From contig JADJTK010000020.1 of assembly GCA_016711225.1 (NCBI GenBank), positions 1 to 55,446 of the forward strand: a DNA stretch of 55,446 bases, written 5' to 3'. This DNA comes from Opitutaceae bacterium (GTDB taxonomy: Bacteria; Verrucomicrobiota; Verrucomicrobiia; Opitutales; Opitutaceae). Each line of letters starts with the position of its first letter. Position 1 is the first letter of the stretch. Of this stretch, positions 35,312-44,544 are shown one piece after another. Both the position numbers and the translations under genes were made by a program. The notes beneath the pieces were generated by a model. The model was given only the letters and a program-made list of their open reading frames with translations. It was not told where the DNA came from and did no database searches.

Positions 35312-36244
35312 CCGAGACCCTCTACTCGTGCCCCGCGCTGCGAGCCCGCGGCTTCACCAAATCCGGCCTCGCCCACCACGTTTGCCGCGGGTCGATCCCA
35401 ACTTCCGAACCCCGCTGGCTCAACCCCGCCGAACTGCACAGCGCCCAACCGCTCTCCATCCAAATCACCGACACCGGTTCCCTTTCTCCCATGCCCGATT
35501 CCATCGAAACCACTATTATCGCCCTCAAGCCCGTGAACCTCGAAACGCTCGACGGCGAGCAGCTCGACCAAATCGGAAACAGTTTCCGATTTGATGCTAA
35601 CTCGTTGACCCAACGGGTCCGCGCAATGTTCACCAATTTGGATGGTCTTCAAAAAGAGCGGGCGATGAAGGCCGTTCTCTGTGGCCTCTACCTCGCCGAG
35701 ATCCGCGCCAAGACTCCCCACGGTGAGTTCATGCCGTGGCTACAAAAACACTTCCCAAACTCGGATCGAAAGGCCCGATACTACATCGCCCTCGCCGGCA
35801 AGTTCGCGAAGTCCTCGAAGCTGCTGCTCCCCGAGCTGATCGCCGCCGAGCAAATCTCGCTCGATCTACAAACCGAGAATGTCAACGGCAAGGTACTCAT
35901 GGGGAAGCTGGGCCAGTTTGTCGGCCACCACGGGCTCACTGACCTGCTGCAGCGCCACGGCATCGTGAAGCGCGGCGGTGCCCGCGCCCTCGGCTCCCGC
36001 GCTGCCGGCACCGGCTGCCGATGGGCAACCTCCCACCCCGGAGCCCACGGCCGACGAAGGCCCGGCAATCGCCTTCGAGAACTTCTTCAACGCGATCAAG
36101 ACCGCCGAGAAGGTCCTGCTGAGCGATTTGAACTGGTCGTTGATCGACACCGACAAGGCCGCGCTGGCGGAGGCCACCCTCAAGTCGATGGTCGAGAGTT
36201 ACCACGAGCGCCTCCTGCGCCTGCGCCACGAGAGCGCAGCCTGA
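35308..36244 (+). CDS. DUF3102-type early protein, one frameshift
   Basis: ATG 35308 is coupled to the previous gene; an in-frame ATG at 35491 (MPDSIETTIIALKPVNLETL) is a good alternative. Core: RVRAMFTNLDGLQKERAMKA, LCGLYLAEIRAKTPHGEFMP and WLQKHFPNSDRKARYYIALA, which is the DUF3102 pattern (GxxLxEIKxxxPHGEFxPWL...SxRxAxxYxxxA). A frameshift near 35975 leads to an acidic C-terminus (AIAFENFFNAIKTAEKVLLS, LSDLNWSLIDTDKAALAEAT) ending at TGA 36244. DUF3102 proteins are common in early phage and plasmid operons, function unsettled. It directly precedes the transposase. Confidence 0.6.
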
Positions 36245-36277
36245 GCCCCCTCCCTCACGCCTCCACTCCGCCCGCAC

Positions 36278-38293
36278 ATGAGCCCCGCCATCCTCACGCT
36301 CCCCACTCCTGTACGCGCCCAGGCCGCCCGCCTGAGCGACAAACTCCAGGAGAAGTTCGAGGCCCGGCTTCGCTGTGTGCAGATACTCACGGCCACCCCG
36401 CGCTCCCAGCTGTGCGCCACGGCGCGCCAGCTGGCCGCGGAACTCTATCCGATCCACGGGCAGGGATTTGCGCCGAAGACAATCATGAATCTCTTCCGGG
36501 CGTATCGTAAGGATGGGGCGGAGGCGTTGCTCTTCGGCTACTCCGGCAACGGCCTGGGCGAGAAGCCGGTGGAGTTCATCGAGCACGTGCGGCGCCGCTG
36601 CGAAAAGAACAAGCGGGTGGCCAGCGTGGAAATCGACTCGATCCGGTCCGATTGGTTCTCCGGTACCCCGCTGCCTGGCTTCGGCTCGTGGCGCGATCAG
36701 TGGGCTGCCAGGTTCCCGGCGGAGCCGGTGCCCGCAGCCTGCCCGGTGTGGTTCCAGCCGCAGGGATTTTCCAGCGCCACGCTCCGCCGGATGCTGCCCA
36801 GCAAGGCGGCCATGACCATCGCGCGCCGGGGCCACTTCGCCGCCCACGGCCTGATGCCCCAGAAGCGTAACGATTACTCGCAGCTGCGGGCGCTGGAGTG
36901 CGTGGTCTTTGACGACGTGAAGACGGATTGGCTCGTGTCGATCCCTGGCTACGACCGGCCGTGTGAGCTCTGGCTGCTCGTGGCGATGGACGCCGGCTGT
37001 GCCCACATCCTTGACTGGGTGGCGCTGGCCGCTGTCCCCGATGATGAAGGCAAGCGGCACGAGCTGCTCAAAGAGCACATGCGCTGTCTGGTCGGGCAGA
37101 TGATCCTCAAGTACGGGATCCCCACGGAGTACCCCGATGATGTTCAAGGTGGAGAATGCCAAGGCCACCCTGAGCGCGGCCGATGCCGCCGCGCTGGCGA
37201 TGCTCGCCGGGGAAGGCCGTATCGTCGTCGACTATACCAACATGGTGTCGCATAAGCTGCCAGGCGGATTCTCGGAGCGCCATGGCTCGCCCTGGGGACC
37301 GATGAAGGCGCGCCTGGAGTCGTTCTTCTCCGGGTTCCACAATCACGGCGCGGCACTGCCCGGCCAAACCGGCAGCCTCCAGGTGCTCAACAAGCCGGCC
37401 GAGTTGGAGAGCCGGATCGCGGAGCACAAAGCCCTGATGGCTGAGGCCGAGAGCCTGCCGGCCGATTTGCGCGACGCGCTCGTCTCCACTTTTCTCTCCT
37501 ATTCGGAGGCGATTGCGGCGGTGGTCCGCCTCTTCGGAATCCTGGGGGCCCGCACCAAACACCGGCTGCAAGGCTTCGAGAAGGTGCAACTCTGGCGCTT
37601 CCCCGAAGACCACGCTTGGCGGGCGCTCGACGAGCTCCGCCGCTACCCGCGCTCCGAGGTGGTACGGGCGCTCTTTGACGAGCGGATGGAGAGCCCGGCG
37701 GAGCGGTTTGACCGCTCTGCCGCGCGAATCCTGCGCGGACCATGGTTCCGGAGGATGCGCTTCTGCCTTTCCTCGCGCGCACGATCAAGCGCGTGCGTCA
37801 CCCGGCGCCCTATACGATCGCCTGGACGGAAGGGTGTGGAGGGGATCTATCGCGGCGAGCTGCCCGAACTGGCCAGCGGGCGGGCGGGCCCTTTCATGGT
37901 GAAGCTGCTGCCGGGCAGTGTGGCGGTGGCGTATCTCTACCACGCGGATACCGGCGCGCGCATCGGCGACCTCTACCACTTGCCCGCCGTGCCGGTGCTG
38001 GATGCCGAGGCGCAGAAGCGGGCACTGGGCGAGCTCAACCATATCCGCTCCCTGGTCGAGAAGCCGACCATGGAGCGCCACGCGCCCGACCGGGCCACGG
38101 AGCAGACGCGCCGCGACAACAACGCCGCCATCATCGCTTCGGCGAAGGAAGGCCTGGCGATGCGCACCGCCGCCGACAACGCCGTCCTCCGGGACTCCGC
38201 TCCCGCACCCGAGAGCGAAGGCGCGGTCGGCGCAATCTCGACCGCCAGCGCGCTCTGGCGAAATCCGCCATGGCCACTCTCCGCAGTACTTAA
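36278..38293 (+). CDS. MuA-like DDE transposase, about 671 aa, four compensating frameshifts
   Basis: ATG 36278. N-terminal DNA-binding helices (LRCVQILTATPRSQLCATAR, FAPKTIMNLFRAYRKDGAEA). The RNase-H core begins ECVVFDDVKTDWLVSIPGYD with Asp 212/213. It continues in another frame after about 37130 (MFKVENAKATLSAADAAALA) with GRIVVDYTNMVSHKLPGGF (Asp near 318) and PMKARLESFFSGFHNHGAAL (Glu near 347), the candidate catalytic triad. PEDALLPFLARTIKRVRHPA and VEGIYRGELPELASGRAGPF follow in two more frames. A C-terminal helical region follows, and the end is AKSAMATLRST at TAA 38291-38293. It catalyses replicative transposition on the GGTTTGGGACA end sites. Confidence 0.85.
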
Positions 38294-38318
38294 GCACTCC
38301 TTAACCACTCCACAAAAA

Positions 38319-38344
38319 GCCCCCGGCGGTGACACGCCGAGGGC
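38319..38344 (-). terminator. Hairpin between transposase and ATPase genes
   Basis: GCCCccGGCGg...cGCCGagGGC with A-runs on both sides. Read on the minus strand it has the form of a terminator (stem then TTTTTG), so it might stop antisense transcription. On the plus strand it could separate A and B expression. TTAAGC and TTAACC lie just upstream at 38290-38308. Confidence 0.35.
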
Positions 38345-38364
38345 ACAAAAACGAACCGAACAGC

Positions 38365-39555
38365 ATGGATACCACTACACACATCGATACCGCTGGCAAG
38401 CCCAACGAAACCGGGATCGCCGCTACACCGTCTACCAACTCCGTAAAGACAATCTCGCGCACCCGGATGGATCTCGCCCGGCTCGAACGCGATGTGACCC
38501 ACTACCCGGAGCCCATCCGCTCGGCTGTGGTGTGGTTGCAACACTACTGGGCGGACACCTGCCGTGGCAATGGGTCCGCTCTGCGGCTAATCGGCGAAAA
38601 GCTCGGATTCGACAAGTCCGACGAGTTCTACAACAACCTGCTCAAGGGGTACAATTTCACGCCGAAATACGGCAACTGGCAGGACGGGGGAAAAGCGTGG
38701 AGCGAGTTCCTGGAGTTTATCGAGGCCATCAAGCGCTACGCGGTGCACGCCGAGCGGGCCGGCAAGATGCCGTTCATCTGCACGCCCACGTTCTATTGTG
38801 TGGAGGCGTTCATCAATACGCACCGCTCCCTCAACGCCGTGTGCAAGATCGCCGGGTTGTGCGGCCCCACCGGCAGCCAGAAGAGCGCTGTCCTGCGCCA
38901 CTACGCGATGCTCAACAACCACGGGCAAGTCATCCACGTGGAAGCCCCGGCCAATGGGCGCTTGGCCCAGCTCCAACGCAAGATTGCCGAGCGCTTCCAC
39001 GTGGGCCGCAAGGCGCTCTTCCGCGGCGCCGACCGTGAATCGTCGATTCGGGAAAACCTCAACGAGACGCGCACAATCATCGTCGACAACAGCCAGCGCC
39101 TCTATCTCGACGGGCGGGGCAGCGACCAGCCGGCCTTCAACTGGCTCTTGGAAGTGCAGGAAGACACCGGCTGCACCGTTATCCTGAGTTTCACGTCCGA
39201 CTTCACGGACGTGCTCGTGGCCGGCCGGGCTCGCGGGTATTTTGAACAGTTCATCGGCCGCATGGGCGGCGCGGAAAACCTGCTGCGCTTCCCAGACTAT
39301 GCACCCGCCGCCGACCTGCGCGTGATCGCGCGCAGCTTCGGCCTCGAAGCGGGCAAGGGCGCGATGGACTACCTCCACGCCTGGAGCCGTGAGGCGGGCC
39401 GTATCCGCATCGTCTTCCACCGCCTGCAGCTCGCCCAGGCTTTCGCCAAGGCTGAGGACCGCACCCGTATCACCCTCGCCGACCTGGAGGCCGCGAAGGA
39501 CTACCGGCCCACCGCCATCGGAACCGACGATGACGACGAAGGAGGTGCCGCGTGA
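38365..39555 (+). CDS. MuB-like AAA+ ATPase, transposition target activator (396 aa)
   Basis: ATG 38365 (MDTTTHIDTAGKPNETGIAA). The N-terminal region (ALRLIGEKLGFDKSDEFYNN) is helical. Walker A GPTGSQKS lies near residue 168, Walker B region RTIIVDNSQRLYLDGRGS near 238, and sensor-like VILSFTSDFTDVLV follows. The C-terminal DNA-binding region ends DDDDEGGAA. Directly after the transposase, as in Mu, where MuB captures target DNA and gives transposition immunity. Intact frame. Confidence 0.85.
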   Translation: MDTTTHIDTAGKPNETGIAATPSTNSVKTISRTRMDLARLERDVTHYPEPIRSAVVWLQHYWADTCRGNGSALRLIGEKLGFDKSDEFYNNLLKGYNFTPKYGNWQDGGKAWSEFLEFIEAIKRYAVHAERAGKMPFICTPTFYCVEAFINTHRSLNAVCKIAGLCGPTGSQKSAVLRHYAMLNNHGQVIHVEAPANGRLAQLQRKIAERFHVGRKALFRGADRESSIRENLNETRTIIVDNSQRLYLDGRGSDQPAFNWLLEVQEDTGCTVILSFTSDFTDVLVAGRARGYFEQFIGRMGGAENLLRFPDYAPAADLRVIARSFGLEAGKGAMDYLHAWSREAGRIRIVFHRLQLAQAFAKAEDRTRITLADLEAAKDYRPTAIGTDDDDEGGAA

Positions 39556-39989
39556 GCTTCCTGAACGACCTTGCAACTGTTCGCGGCCATATCGAGCAGA
39601 TCCACAATCGCACCCCGGCCGAGCTGATTGCTCCGCTCAACGACAAGAGCCGCGTTCTGGAGTTTTCTGAATACCTCGCGGTGGTTCAATCGCTTCCAGT
39701 CGACTCCGCAACGCCCTCTATGCGCTCGGATCCATCGACGACATGGTCCGCTCCGTCGAAGGAGACACGGTCTCCGTTCTGGAGTGGACCCACCTCCTCT
39801 TCGAAACGGATTCTCCCGAAGAAGACAGCCGAGTGCTCGCTTCGTCCAAATACGACGCTGAGCCCGTGAAGGCCTTCTATCAGCACGGTCATTGGTTCGA
39901 CGCCGAGTCCCTGGAACAGATCGACGGTATCTACGCCTGGGCACCGATGCCGGGCCGCCCCGATCGAGGACGAGGAGGAGGCAGGATGA
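39552..39989 (+). CDS. Early hypothetical protein (about 145 aa), two compensating frameshifts
   Basis: GTG start at 39552 overlaps the MuB stop. MSFLNDLATVRGHIEQIHNR, LIAPLNDKSRVLEFSEYLAV, then in a second frame RNALYALGSIDDMVRSVEGD, TVSVLEWTHLLFETDSPEED and WFDAESLEQIDGIYAWAPMP. The acidic end PIEDEEEAG stops at TGA 39987-39989, overlapping the next ATG. A helical acidic protein; family unknown. Confidence 0.45.
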
Positions 39990-40344
39990 AACACCTCTTT
40001 CGCGACATCGCCGGAATCTGGCGCACGGCCAGCGAGACGGGCGTGGAGTCGGGATTCGGCGGCGGCGGAGCCGACTGCGACATTGAGGCGCTCACGTTCG
40101 ACCGCGCCATCACGCTGGCCCACCACTACCGCGACCAGGCCGACGATGCCGATGGCCTCGGCTACCCCCGCGCCGCCGAGCTGTGGCGGGCGTGGGCGGG
40201 CCAGCTGGAAGCATGGGCCGCAGCCGCCCGCAGCGCCCCTGGCCGCGTCTCCGCCGCATCGATCTCGATCCGGTACCACGCGGTGCACGAAGACACCGTT
40301 CCCACGTTCGCCGAAATGACCCGCCGCCAACCGCCCCGCTATGA
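39986..40344 (+). CDS. Early hypothetical protein (about 119 aa)
   Basis: ATG 39986 coupled by ATGA. MKHLFRDIAGIWRTASETGV, SGFGGGGADCDIEALTFDRA, ITLAHHYRDQADDADGLGYP, AAELWRAWAGQLEAWAAAAR, a helical protein. The 3' frame is unclear. A span ending at TGA 40342-40344, overlapping the next ATG, would be one base short of 120 codons. Unknown family. Confidence 0.4.
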
Positions 40345-40858
40345 ACACCACCCTCGAATCCGCAATCCCCCTGGCCCCGGCCGCCCGAGAAGAGTTGATC
40401 GGTGGCCTTATCGCCCGAGCCGACGTGGAGCTCTCCAAAGCCGCCTATATCCACGAGATGAACGAGGCCTCCCGGAGAAGCCCCGAAGCCCTTTCCCGTC
40501 TGCCCGCGTCCGGGCGCAAGCCTACCCGCCAAGTGCTGGCGGCGCGCTGCGATCCCAGATCGGCACCGCCCGCATCACGCCGGCGGGGACAATTTCAAAG
40601 CCCATGATCACTATCACCACCGATTTCAGGGGGTTTCCCGACTGCCCGCCTCCCGGTCCGGTCTCCCACAACGTGCACCATCACTGGCAAGCGCGACCTA
40701 CCTGGTGTCGGAACTCATGGCCCTGCTATCCGCAGGATAGGCGCCGCCCCGCCGCCGGCGAGATCTCGAAGGCCTCACGATCCAGCAGGTTCAAGATTAC
40801 GATGCCTGCCGACGCCTGGGCGAAAATCGAACGCCAGCTCATTGTCTCCCCCAACTAA
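40341..40858 (+). CDS. Early hypothetical gene, frame uncertain
   Basis: ATG 40341 (MNTTLESAIPLAPAAREELI, GGLIARADVELSKAAYIHEM) is convincing for about 50 codons. After that the natural frame is lost. Candidates are a stop at 40607, a short end ATYLVSELMALLSAG stopping at 40740 in another frame, or a frame ending MPADAWAKIERQLIVSPN at 40858. One or two genes may be present. No domain recognised. Confidence 0.35.
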
Positions 40859-40907
40859 CTCCAATCTTTCGCCCGTCAAACCTCCCAGTCCGAACCCAAT
40901 CAATACC

Positions 40908-41348
40908 ATGGCCAAAATCGAAGTAGCCCAAGTCGCGGACATCCTCCGCCAGAACATTACCGAGCCCGCCATCATGCGGCGCTGCATCGAACAAATGAAC
41001 AAGGTCACCGAAGCGGCGGCCGTCGCGGACGAGGCGAAGCCCCCGTCCCAGAAGAAGCAGTTCGTCATCCTGGTATCGGACCCGGACGGCGAGATGCCCA
41101 AGACGGAGCTCGCCGGCTGGGTGCTCCAGATCCCGGAGGACGCGAGTCCGCTTTCGGTCCAGGAACGCGTGAACAAGGCGACGTTCGATTTCAACGCCTC
41201 CCGGCGCGGCCGTAAGCTGCCGGCCGAGACGATCGGTGAAGCCATCGAAAACGTGCCGGCCAAGAACTTCAAGGACGTCGAGCTCTGGGTGAAGACCAAG
41301 ACTCCGGTGCTGGTCCTGACTACCGACAACAAGCTGCCCAAGGCCTGA
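40908..41348 (+). CDS. Conserved early protein (146 aa) with a homologue just outside the prophage
   Basis: ATG 40908: MAKIEVAQVADILRQNITEP, SQKKQFVILVSDPDGEMPKT, ELAGWVLQIPEDASPLSVQE and GRKLPAETIGEAIENVPAKN, FKDVELWVKTKTPVLVLTTD. The protein encoded at 44930-45385 (minus) is about 70 percent identical over its whole length. The fold looks alpha then alpha/beta. It lies just before the Gam-like gene, so a link to DNA protection is possible. Function unknown. Confidence 0.65.
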   Translation: MAKIEVAQVADILRQNITEPAIMRRCIEQMNKVTEAAAVADEAKPPSQKKQFVILVSDPDGEMPKTELAGWVLQIPEDASPLSVQERVNKATFDFNASRRGRKLPAETIGEAIENVPAKNFKDVELWVKTKTPVLVLTTDNKLPKA

Positions 41349-41385
41349 GCGATTCCGCAGTCCACAATCTACATTCCGCAATATC

Positions 41386-41936
41386 ATGGCAAACACCCTC
41401 CCCGAGATCATCACCCTCATGAAAGACTACGCCCACCAGCGCGTCGTCTTGTCGGAACGCGTCACCGCATTGGAAGACGAAGTCCAGTCTGCGCAGCGCC
41501 GGCGCCTCCCCGGCATCAAGTCCGCGCTCGCCGCGGCGGCAGATGCCAAGGCCGTGCTCGAACACGCTATCGAGTCGAACCAAGAGCTCTTCGTAAAGCC
41601 CCGCACCGTGACGTTTCACGGAATCAAGGCTGGCCTCAAGAAAGGAAGCGGCGCCGTGGAGTTCGCTGACGAAGCCGGTGTCATCGCCCGCATCAAAAAG
41701 TACCTCAAGGGCAAGGCCGAGGCTCTCATCAAGACCAAGGAGTCGCTCAAAAAGAAGGAGCTCACCGGTCTCTCGGTCAGACGAACTGGCGAAGATCGGA
41801 TGCACGATGCAGGACACCGGCGACCACGTGTATATTCTCCGGCGAAGATACCGCCGTGGACAAGCTCGTCGCCCGCATTCTCAGGAAGGCGCCGGCGAAG
41901 AGATCGAGGAGGCCGCATGTACGAGCCTGCCGATGA
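41386..41936 (+). CDS. Gam-like host-nuclease inhibitor, one missing base
   Basis: ATG 41386 (MANTLPEIITLMKDYAHQRV) follows a spacer with cattccgcaatatc-type words. Body: coiled-coil arm (ALEDEVQSAQRRRLPGIKSA), then ELFVKPRTVTFHGIKAGLKK and FADEAGVIARIKKYLKGKAE, LIKTKESLKKKELTGLSV. After a frame change near 41790 it continues DELAKIGCTMQDTGDHVYI and GEDTAVDKLVARIL, ending at TGA 41934-41936. The order (Leu-rich coil, LFVKPRT-HGI, KxxLxKLGCxxxDTGDxVxI) is that of the Gam family, which caps linear DNA ends against RecBCD-type exonuclease. Confidence 0.7.
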
Positions 41937-42774
41937 TCTCCGTCTCACCAGACACCCAGCAATGGTTTGCTCCTGACCAGGTGCGACGCCCGCCATTGCG
42001 CTATTACGGGGAAGTTTCGCTTGGCTCCGTGGGTGTCGAGTCACTTCCCCGAACACCGAGCATACGTCGAAGTGTTCGGCGGGCCCGTCGGCGTGCTCCT
42101 TCAGAAACGTCGGTCCAATCGTCAGGTCTATAACGATCTCGATCACCAGGTCGTCGGATTGTTCCGCGTACTGCGGGATGTCGAATCCCGTGGACGCCTG
42201 ATTCGGGATCTCGCGCTCACTCCGTTTTCGCGCGAAGAGTTCGACGGCAGCTACGAGGCGTCAGCAGATCCCGTCGAAGCAGCCCGCAAGTTCATCGTCC
42301 GCTGTTTCGTGGGCCACGGCACCCGCAGCATCGATCAAACGACCCAATGGGTATCGCAGTTGCGATATCCGCGCCGGGAAAAGTTACGCCCGCGAGTGGG
42401 CTGGAGTCCCTGCAGCGATCGAGGCCGCCGCCGAGCGCATGATCGGTGTCACGATTGAGAATCTGGATTTCCGGAAGATTATCCCCAAATTCGATTCCCC
42501 CGACACGCTCTTCTACATCGATCCTCCTTATCCGATGTCGACCCGCAGCGCCGGCGGCAAAGGGTACGTCCACGAAATGGCCGACGAATGCCACCGACAA
42601 CTCGCCTGGTTACTCCATCAGTCACAAGGCAAAGTCGCCATCAGTGGGTATGCTTGCCCGCTCTACGATCAGTTGTACGCCGACTGGCGCCGCGATGAGA
42701 AGCCGACGACGGCCAACGGGCAGCGCGGATCAGTACCGCGCAACGAGGTGTTGTGGATGAACTACGTTTCCTAA
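41933..42774 (+). CDS. Dam-type DNA N6-adenine methyltransferase (D12 class), frameshifted
   Basis: ATG 41933 overlaps the Gam TGA. MISVSPDTQQWFAPDQVRRP, RRPPLRYYG and then GKFRLAPWVSSHFPEHRAYV, EVFGGPVGVLLQKRRSNRQV and YNDLDHQVVGLFRVLRDVES form the SAM-binding half (YYGGK...FxEPFGG variant). In a further frame, ENLDFRKIIPKFDSPDTLFY and IDPPYPMSTR give motif IV DPPY. It ends NGQRGSVPRNEVLWMNYVS at TAA 42774. It probably methylates phage DNA to escape restriction or to regulate gene expression. The target (GATC or other) is not readable. Confidence 0.75.
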
Positions 42775-42777
42775 TCC

Positions 42778-43083
42778 ATGAGCACCGACACCACACATTC
42801 CAGGCTTCTAGCCGGGGCCATCCGATTGATGGCAATCCGCGGGGTTTGCCCGAACCCGTCGGAGTTGATCGAGGCATCCAACGAAGCGGCCGCCGTCACC
42901 ACAGAGCATGCGGCCCTGAAGCGTGACCGCGAGATCCTGATCAACTCGCTCAATGACATCGTGCTGGCGACGGAGAAACAGAAGGGTTTTCTCGAAACCT
43001 CTGGCGGCCTGGCGCACATGCACGCGACCCAAGCGCTGGCAGCGATCACCAGGCACGCGGCCCTCGAGGGGAAGGTCGGATGA
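42778..43083 (+). CDS. Early hypothetical helical protein (101 aa)
   Basis: ATG 42778: MSTDTTHSRLLAGAIRLMAI, NPSELIEASNEAAAVTTEHA, LKRDREILINSLNDIVLATE, GGLAHMHATQALAAITRHAA. Long amphipathic helices suggest a coiled-coil partner. Coupled to the next gene by ATGA. Unknown family. Confidence 0.5.
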   Translation: MSTDTTHSRLLAGAIRLMAIRGVCPNPSELIEASNEAAAVTTEHAALKRDREILINSLNDIVLATEKQKGFLETSGGLAHMHATQALAAITRHAALEGKVG

Positions 43084-43508
43084 ATCCGCTCGCCGAGAAA
43101 TTCCGTTCGATGGCTTCCGACCTTCGCCGGCAGGCCGATGCGCTGGACCAACTGGACGGCGACCGCGACCGGACTCGGCGGCGATCCCCGCGCCCGCGAA
43201 GCGCGCGCGAGCTCTCGGTCCCGGCCGTAGCCGAGTGCGTGGTACGGAGTATGCCTCCGTCACGGCGGCCGGGGGGCGAGGTAACGGTGGCACGCCACAT
43301 CGCAGCTCACGCGCTACGGAACCTGCTCGGGATGCGTCTTGAGGCCATCGCTAGGGTACTCAACCGCGGCGGCCATGAAGCGATCGTCCACGCCTTGCGC
43401 GGCGTCCGCGCCCGCCGTTCTACGGAGAAACACTTTGCCGAGAAACTAGAGCGTTGCATGCGCGCCGCGCACGCCGTGCTCGCCAACCTGGAAGGGATAG
43501 CCGCATGA
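43080..43508 (+). CDS. DnaA domain IV-like DNA-binding protein (142 aa)
   Basis: MNPLAEKFRSMASDLRRQAD, an Arg-rich linker, then VTVARHIAAHALRNLLGMRL, EAIARVLNRGGHEAIVHALR and GVRARRSTEKHFAEKLERCM. The pattern ARxxAxxLxRxLxGxxLxxIxxxxxxxxHxxxxHAxRxV is the C-terminal helix-turn-helix of DnaA, including a version of its signature (GGHEAIVHALRGV against the usual DHTTVLHAVRKV). No AAA+ part is present. It may bind DnaA-box-like sites or interfere with host initiation, or simply re-use the fold as an early regulator. ATGA-coupled on both sides. Confidence 0.65.
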   Translation: MNPLAEKFRSMASDLRRQADALDQLDGDRDRTRRRSPRPRSARELSVPAVAECVVRSMPPSRRPGGEVTVARHIAAHALRNLLGMRLEAIARVLNRGGHEAIVHALRGVRARRSTEKHFAEKLERCMRAAHAVLANLEGIAA

Positions 43509-44104
43509 CAACAAAGCAGGAAAATCTCTACTGGCGGGATTGGTCCGCCGCCCGCGCCGCTCTCCGTGAGCTCGGTCACACGCTCCCAGACAATGCCCTG
43601 CGCCACTGGCTCACTGTGCAGGCGCTCGGAGAGGACAAGTCCCACAAGGCCTTCAACAACCTGGATTTTGACCGCTGGCTGGCTGTCGCCCGTGGGTATT
43701 CGGCGATGGCCGACCTGGGCGAGCAGCTGCGGTTGCTCGAACAGCCGGTGCGGCGCTGCATGTTCGCCGCCAACGCGCTGCTCAACATCCTCAAGATCGA
43801 AGCCCCCGGCCGCGAAGCCTACGTGCGCGCGATCTACAAGCGCGTCCAGGCTCGCCGCGCGCAGGCCATCGACCTCGACGAGATCCCGGATGCCGACATT
43901 CCCCTGATCCTCGCCGCACTCACGCACACCGCAGAGCACAAGAACAAGGTCGGCCACAATCACCCGTACTCCGGCAAGGGCCGGGCCTGCTACGACCACC
44001 AAGTCGGCGCCCGTAGCGAACACCCCGAGGCCGCTGCGCCGCTCGATCAATCCGAGCCCGAATTGGTCCCGAGTGGGACGTTCGCCCCCGAGGACCCGTT
44101 CTGA
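43505..44104 (+). CDS. Early protein in GemA/gp16-like position (199 aa)
   Basis: ATGA-coupled start. MTTKQENLYWRDWSAARAAL, TLPDNALRHWLTVQALGEDK, SHKAFNNLDFDRWLAVARGY, then a second helical region and a loop HNHPYSGKGRACYDHQVGAR. The ALRHWLTVQALGEDKSxxxFNNxDFDRWLA stretch recalls the GemA/DUF1018 plan (RxxLxxxxGxxSxxxLxxxEFxxxLxxF), but similarity is weak. Near the end of the early operon. Confidence 0.4.
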   Translation: MTTKQENLYWRDWSAARAALRELGHTLPDNALRHWLTVQALGEDKSHKAFNNLDFDRWLAVARGYSAMADLGEQLRLLEQPVRRCMFAANALLNILKIEAPGREAYVRAIYKRVQARRAQAIDLDEIPDADIPLILAALTHTAEHKNKVGHNHPYSGKGRACYDHQVGARSEHPEAAAPLDQSEPELVPSGTFAPEDPF

Positions 44105-44106
44105 GA

Positions 44107-44520
44107 ATGGTCGGCGACCAGGCACAACTCGGTTTCGGTCTGCGCGAGAAAGCGCCCGCCGTTTCGCCCGAGGAGATCCGGCTCCTGGTCGCTACGCTGC
44201 GCAAGAGCGGCGGATGGATGACGCGCCGCGAACTTGCGGCGGCGTTTGGGGGAGAAGAGATCGCCGACCGCAAGGTCCGCGCCATCGCCGAGGTGGCGGC
44301 GCCCGTGGTGGTGAGTTGGCCCGGCTCGCCTGGCTATCGCCACTGGGACCACTGCACGGTCGCCGAGATCGATCACTGTATCGGCGCCTTCGAGAGCACA
44401 GCCAAGAAGCTCCTGGCCCGTGCCCACGAGTACCGCAAAGCGTACCACAGCCGCGGCCGCGCCGCGACGATTTCGGACCAGGCTCAAGAGGTCCTTAACC
44501 TCGCCTCCGGGACGGCTTAA
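44107..44520 (+). CDS. Early helix-turn-helix-like protein (137 aa), last gene before the right end
   Basis: ATG 44107: MVGDQAQLGFGLREKAPAVS, IRLLVATLRKSGGWMTRREL, AAAFGGEEIADRKVRAIAEV and PGYRHWDHCTVAEIDHCIGA. The first half has a winged-helix pattern (LVATLRKSGGWMTRRELAAAF). Ends at TAA 44518-44520, 25 bases from the inner end site. Possible late-gene activator (Mor-like position is uncertain) or transposition accessory. Confidence 0.45.
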   Translation: MVGDQAQLGFGLREKAPAVSPEEIRLLVATLRKSGGWMTRRELAAAFGGEEIADRKVRAIAEVAAPVVVSWPGSPGYRHWDHCTVAEIDHCIGAFESTAKKLLARAHEYRKAYHSRGRAATISDQAQEVLNLASGTA

Positions 44521-44544
44521 GGTCCCGCTAAGGAACGCGGGAAA

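Noticed and set aside
36278..38293. Split or dead transposase
   Set aside because: The four frame changes cancel out and all conserved segments are present in order, so consensus errors are more likely than decay.
40604..40858. Separate gene starting MITITTDFRGF
   Set aside because: Its composition (His, Pro and Trp runs) is unlike a real protein and parts of the other two frames look better. It is kept only as part of an uncertain region.
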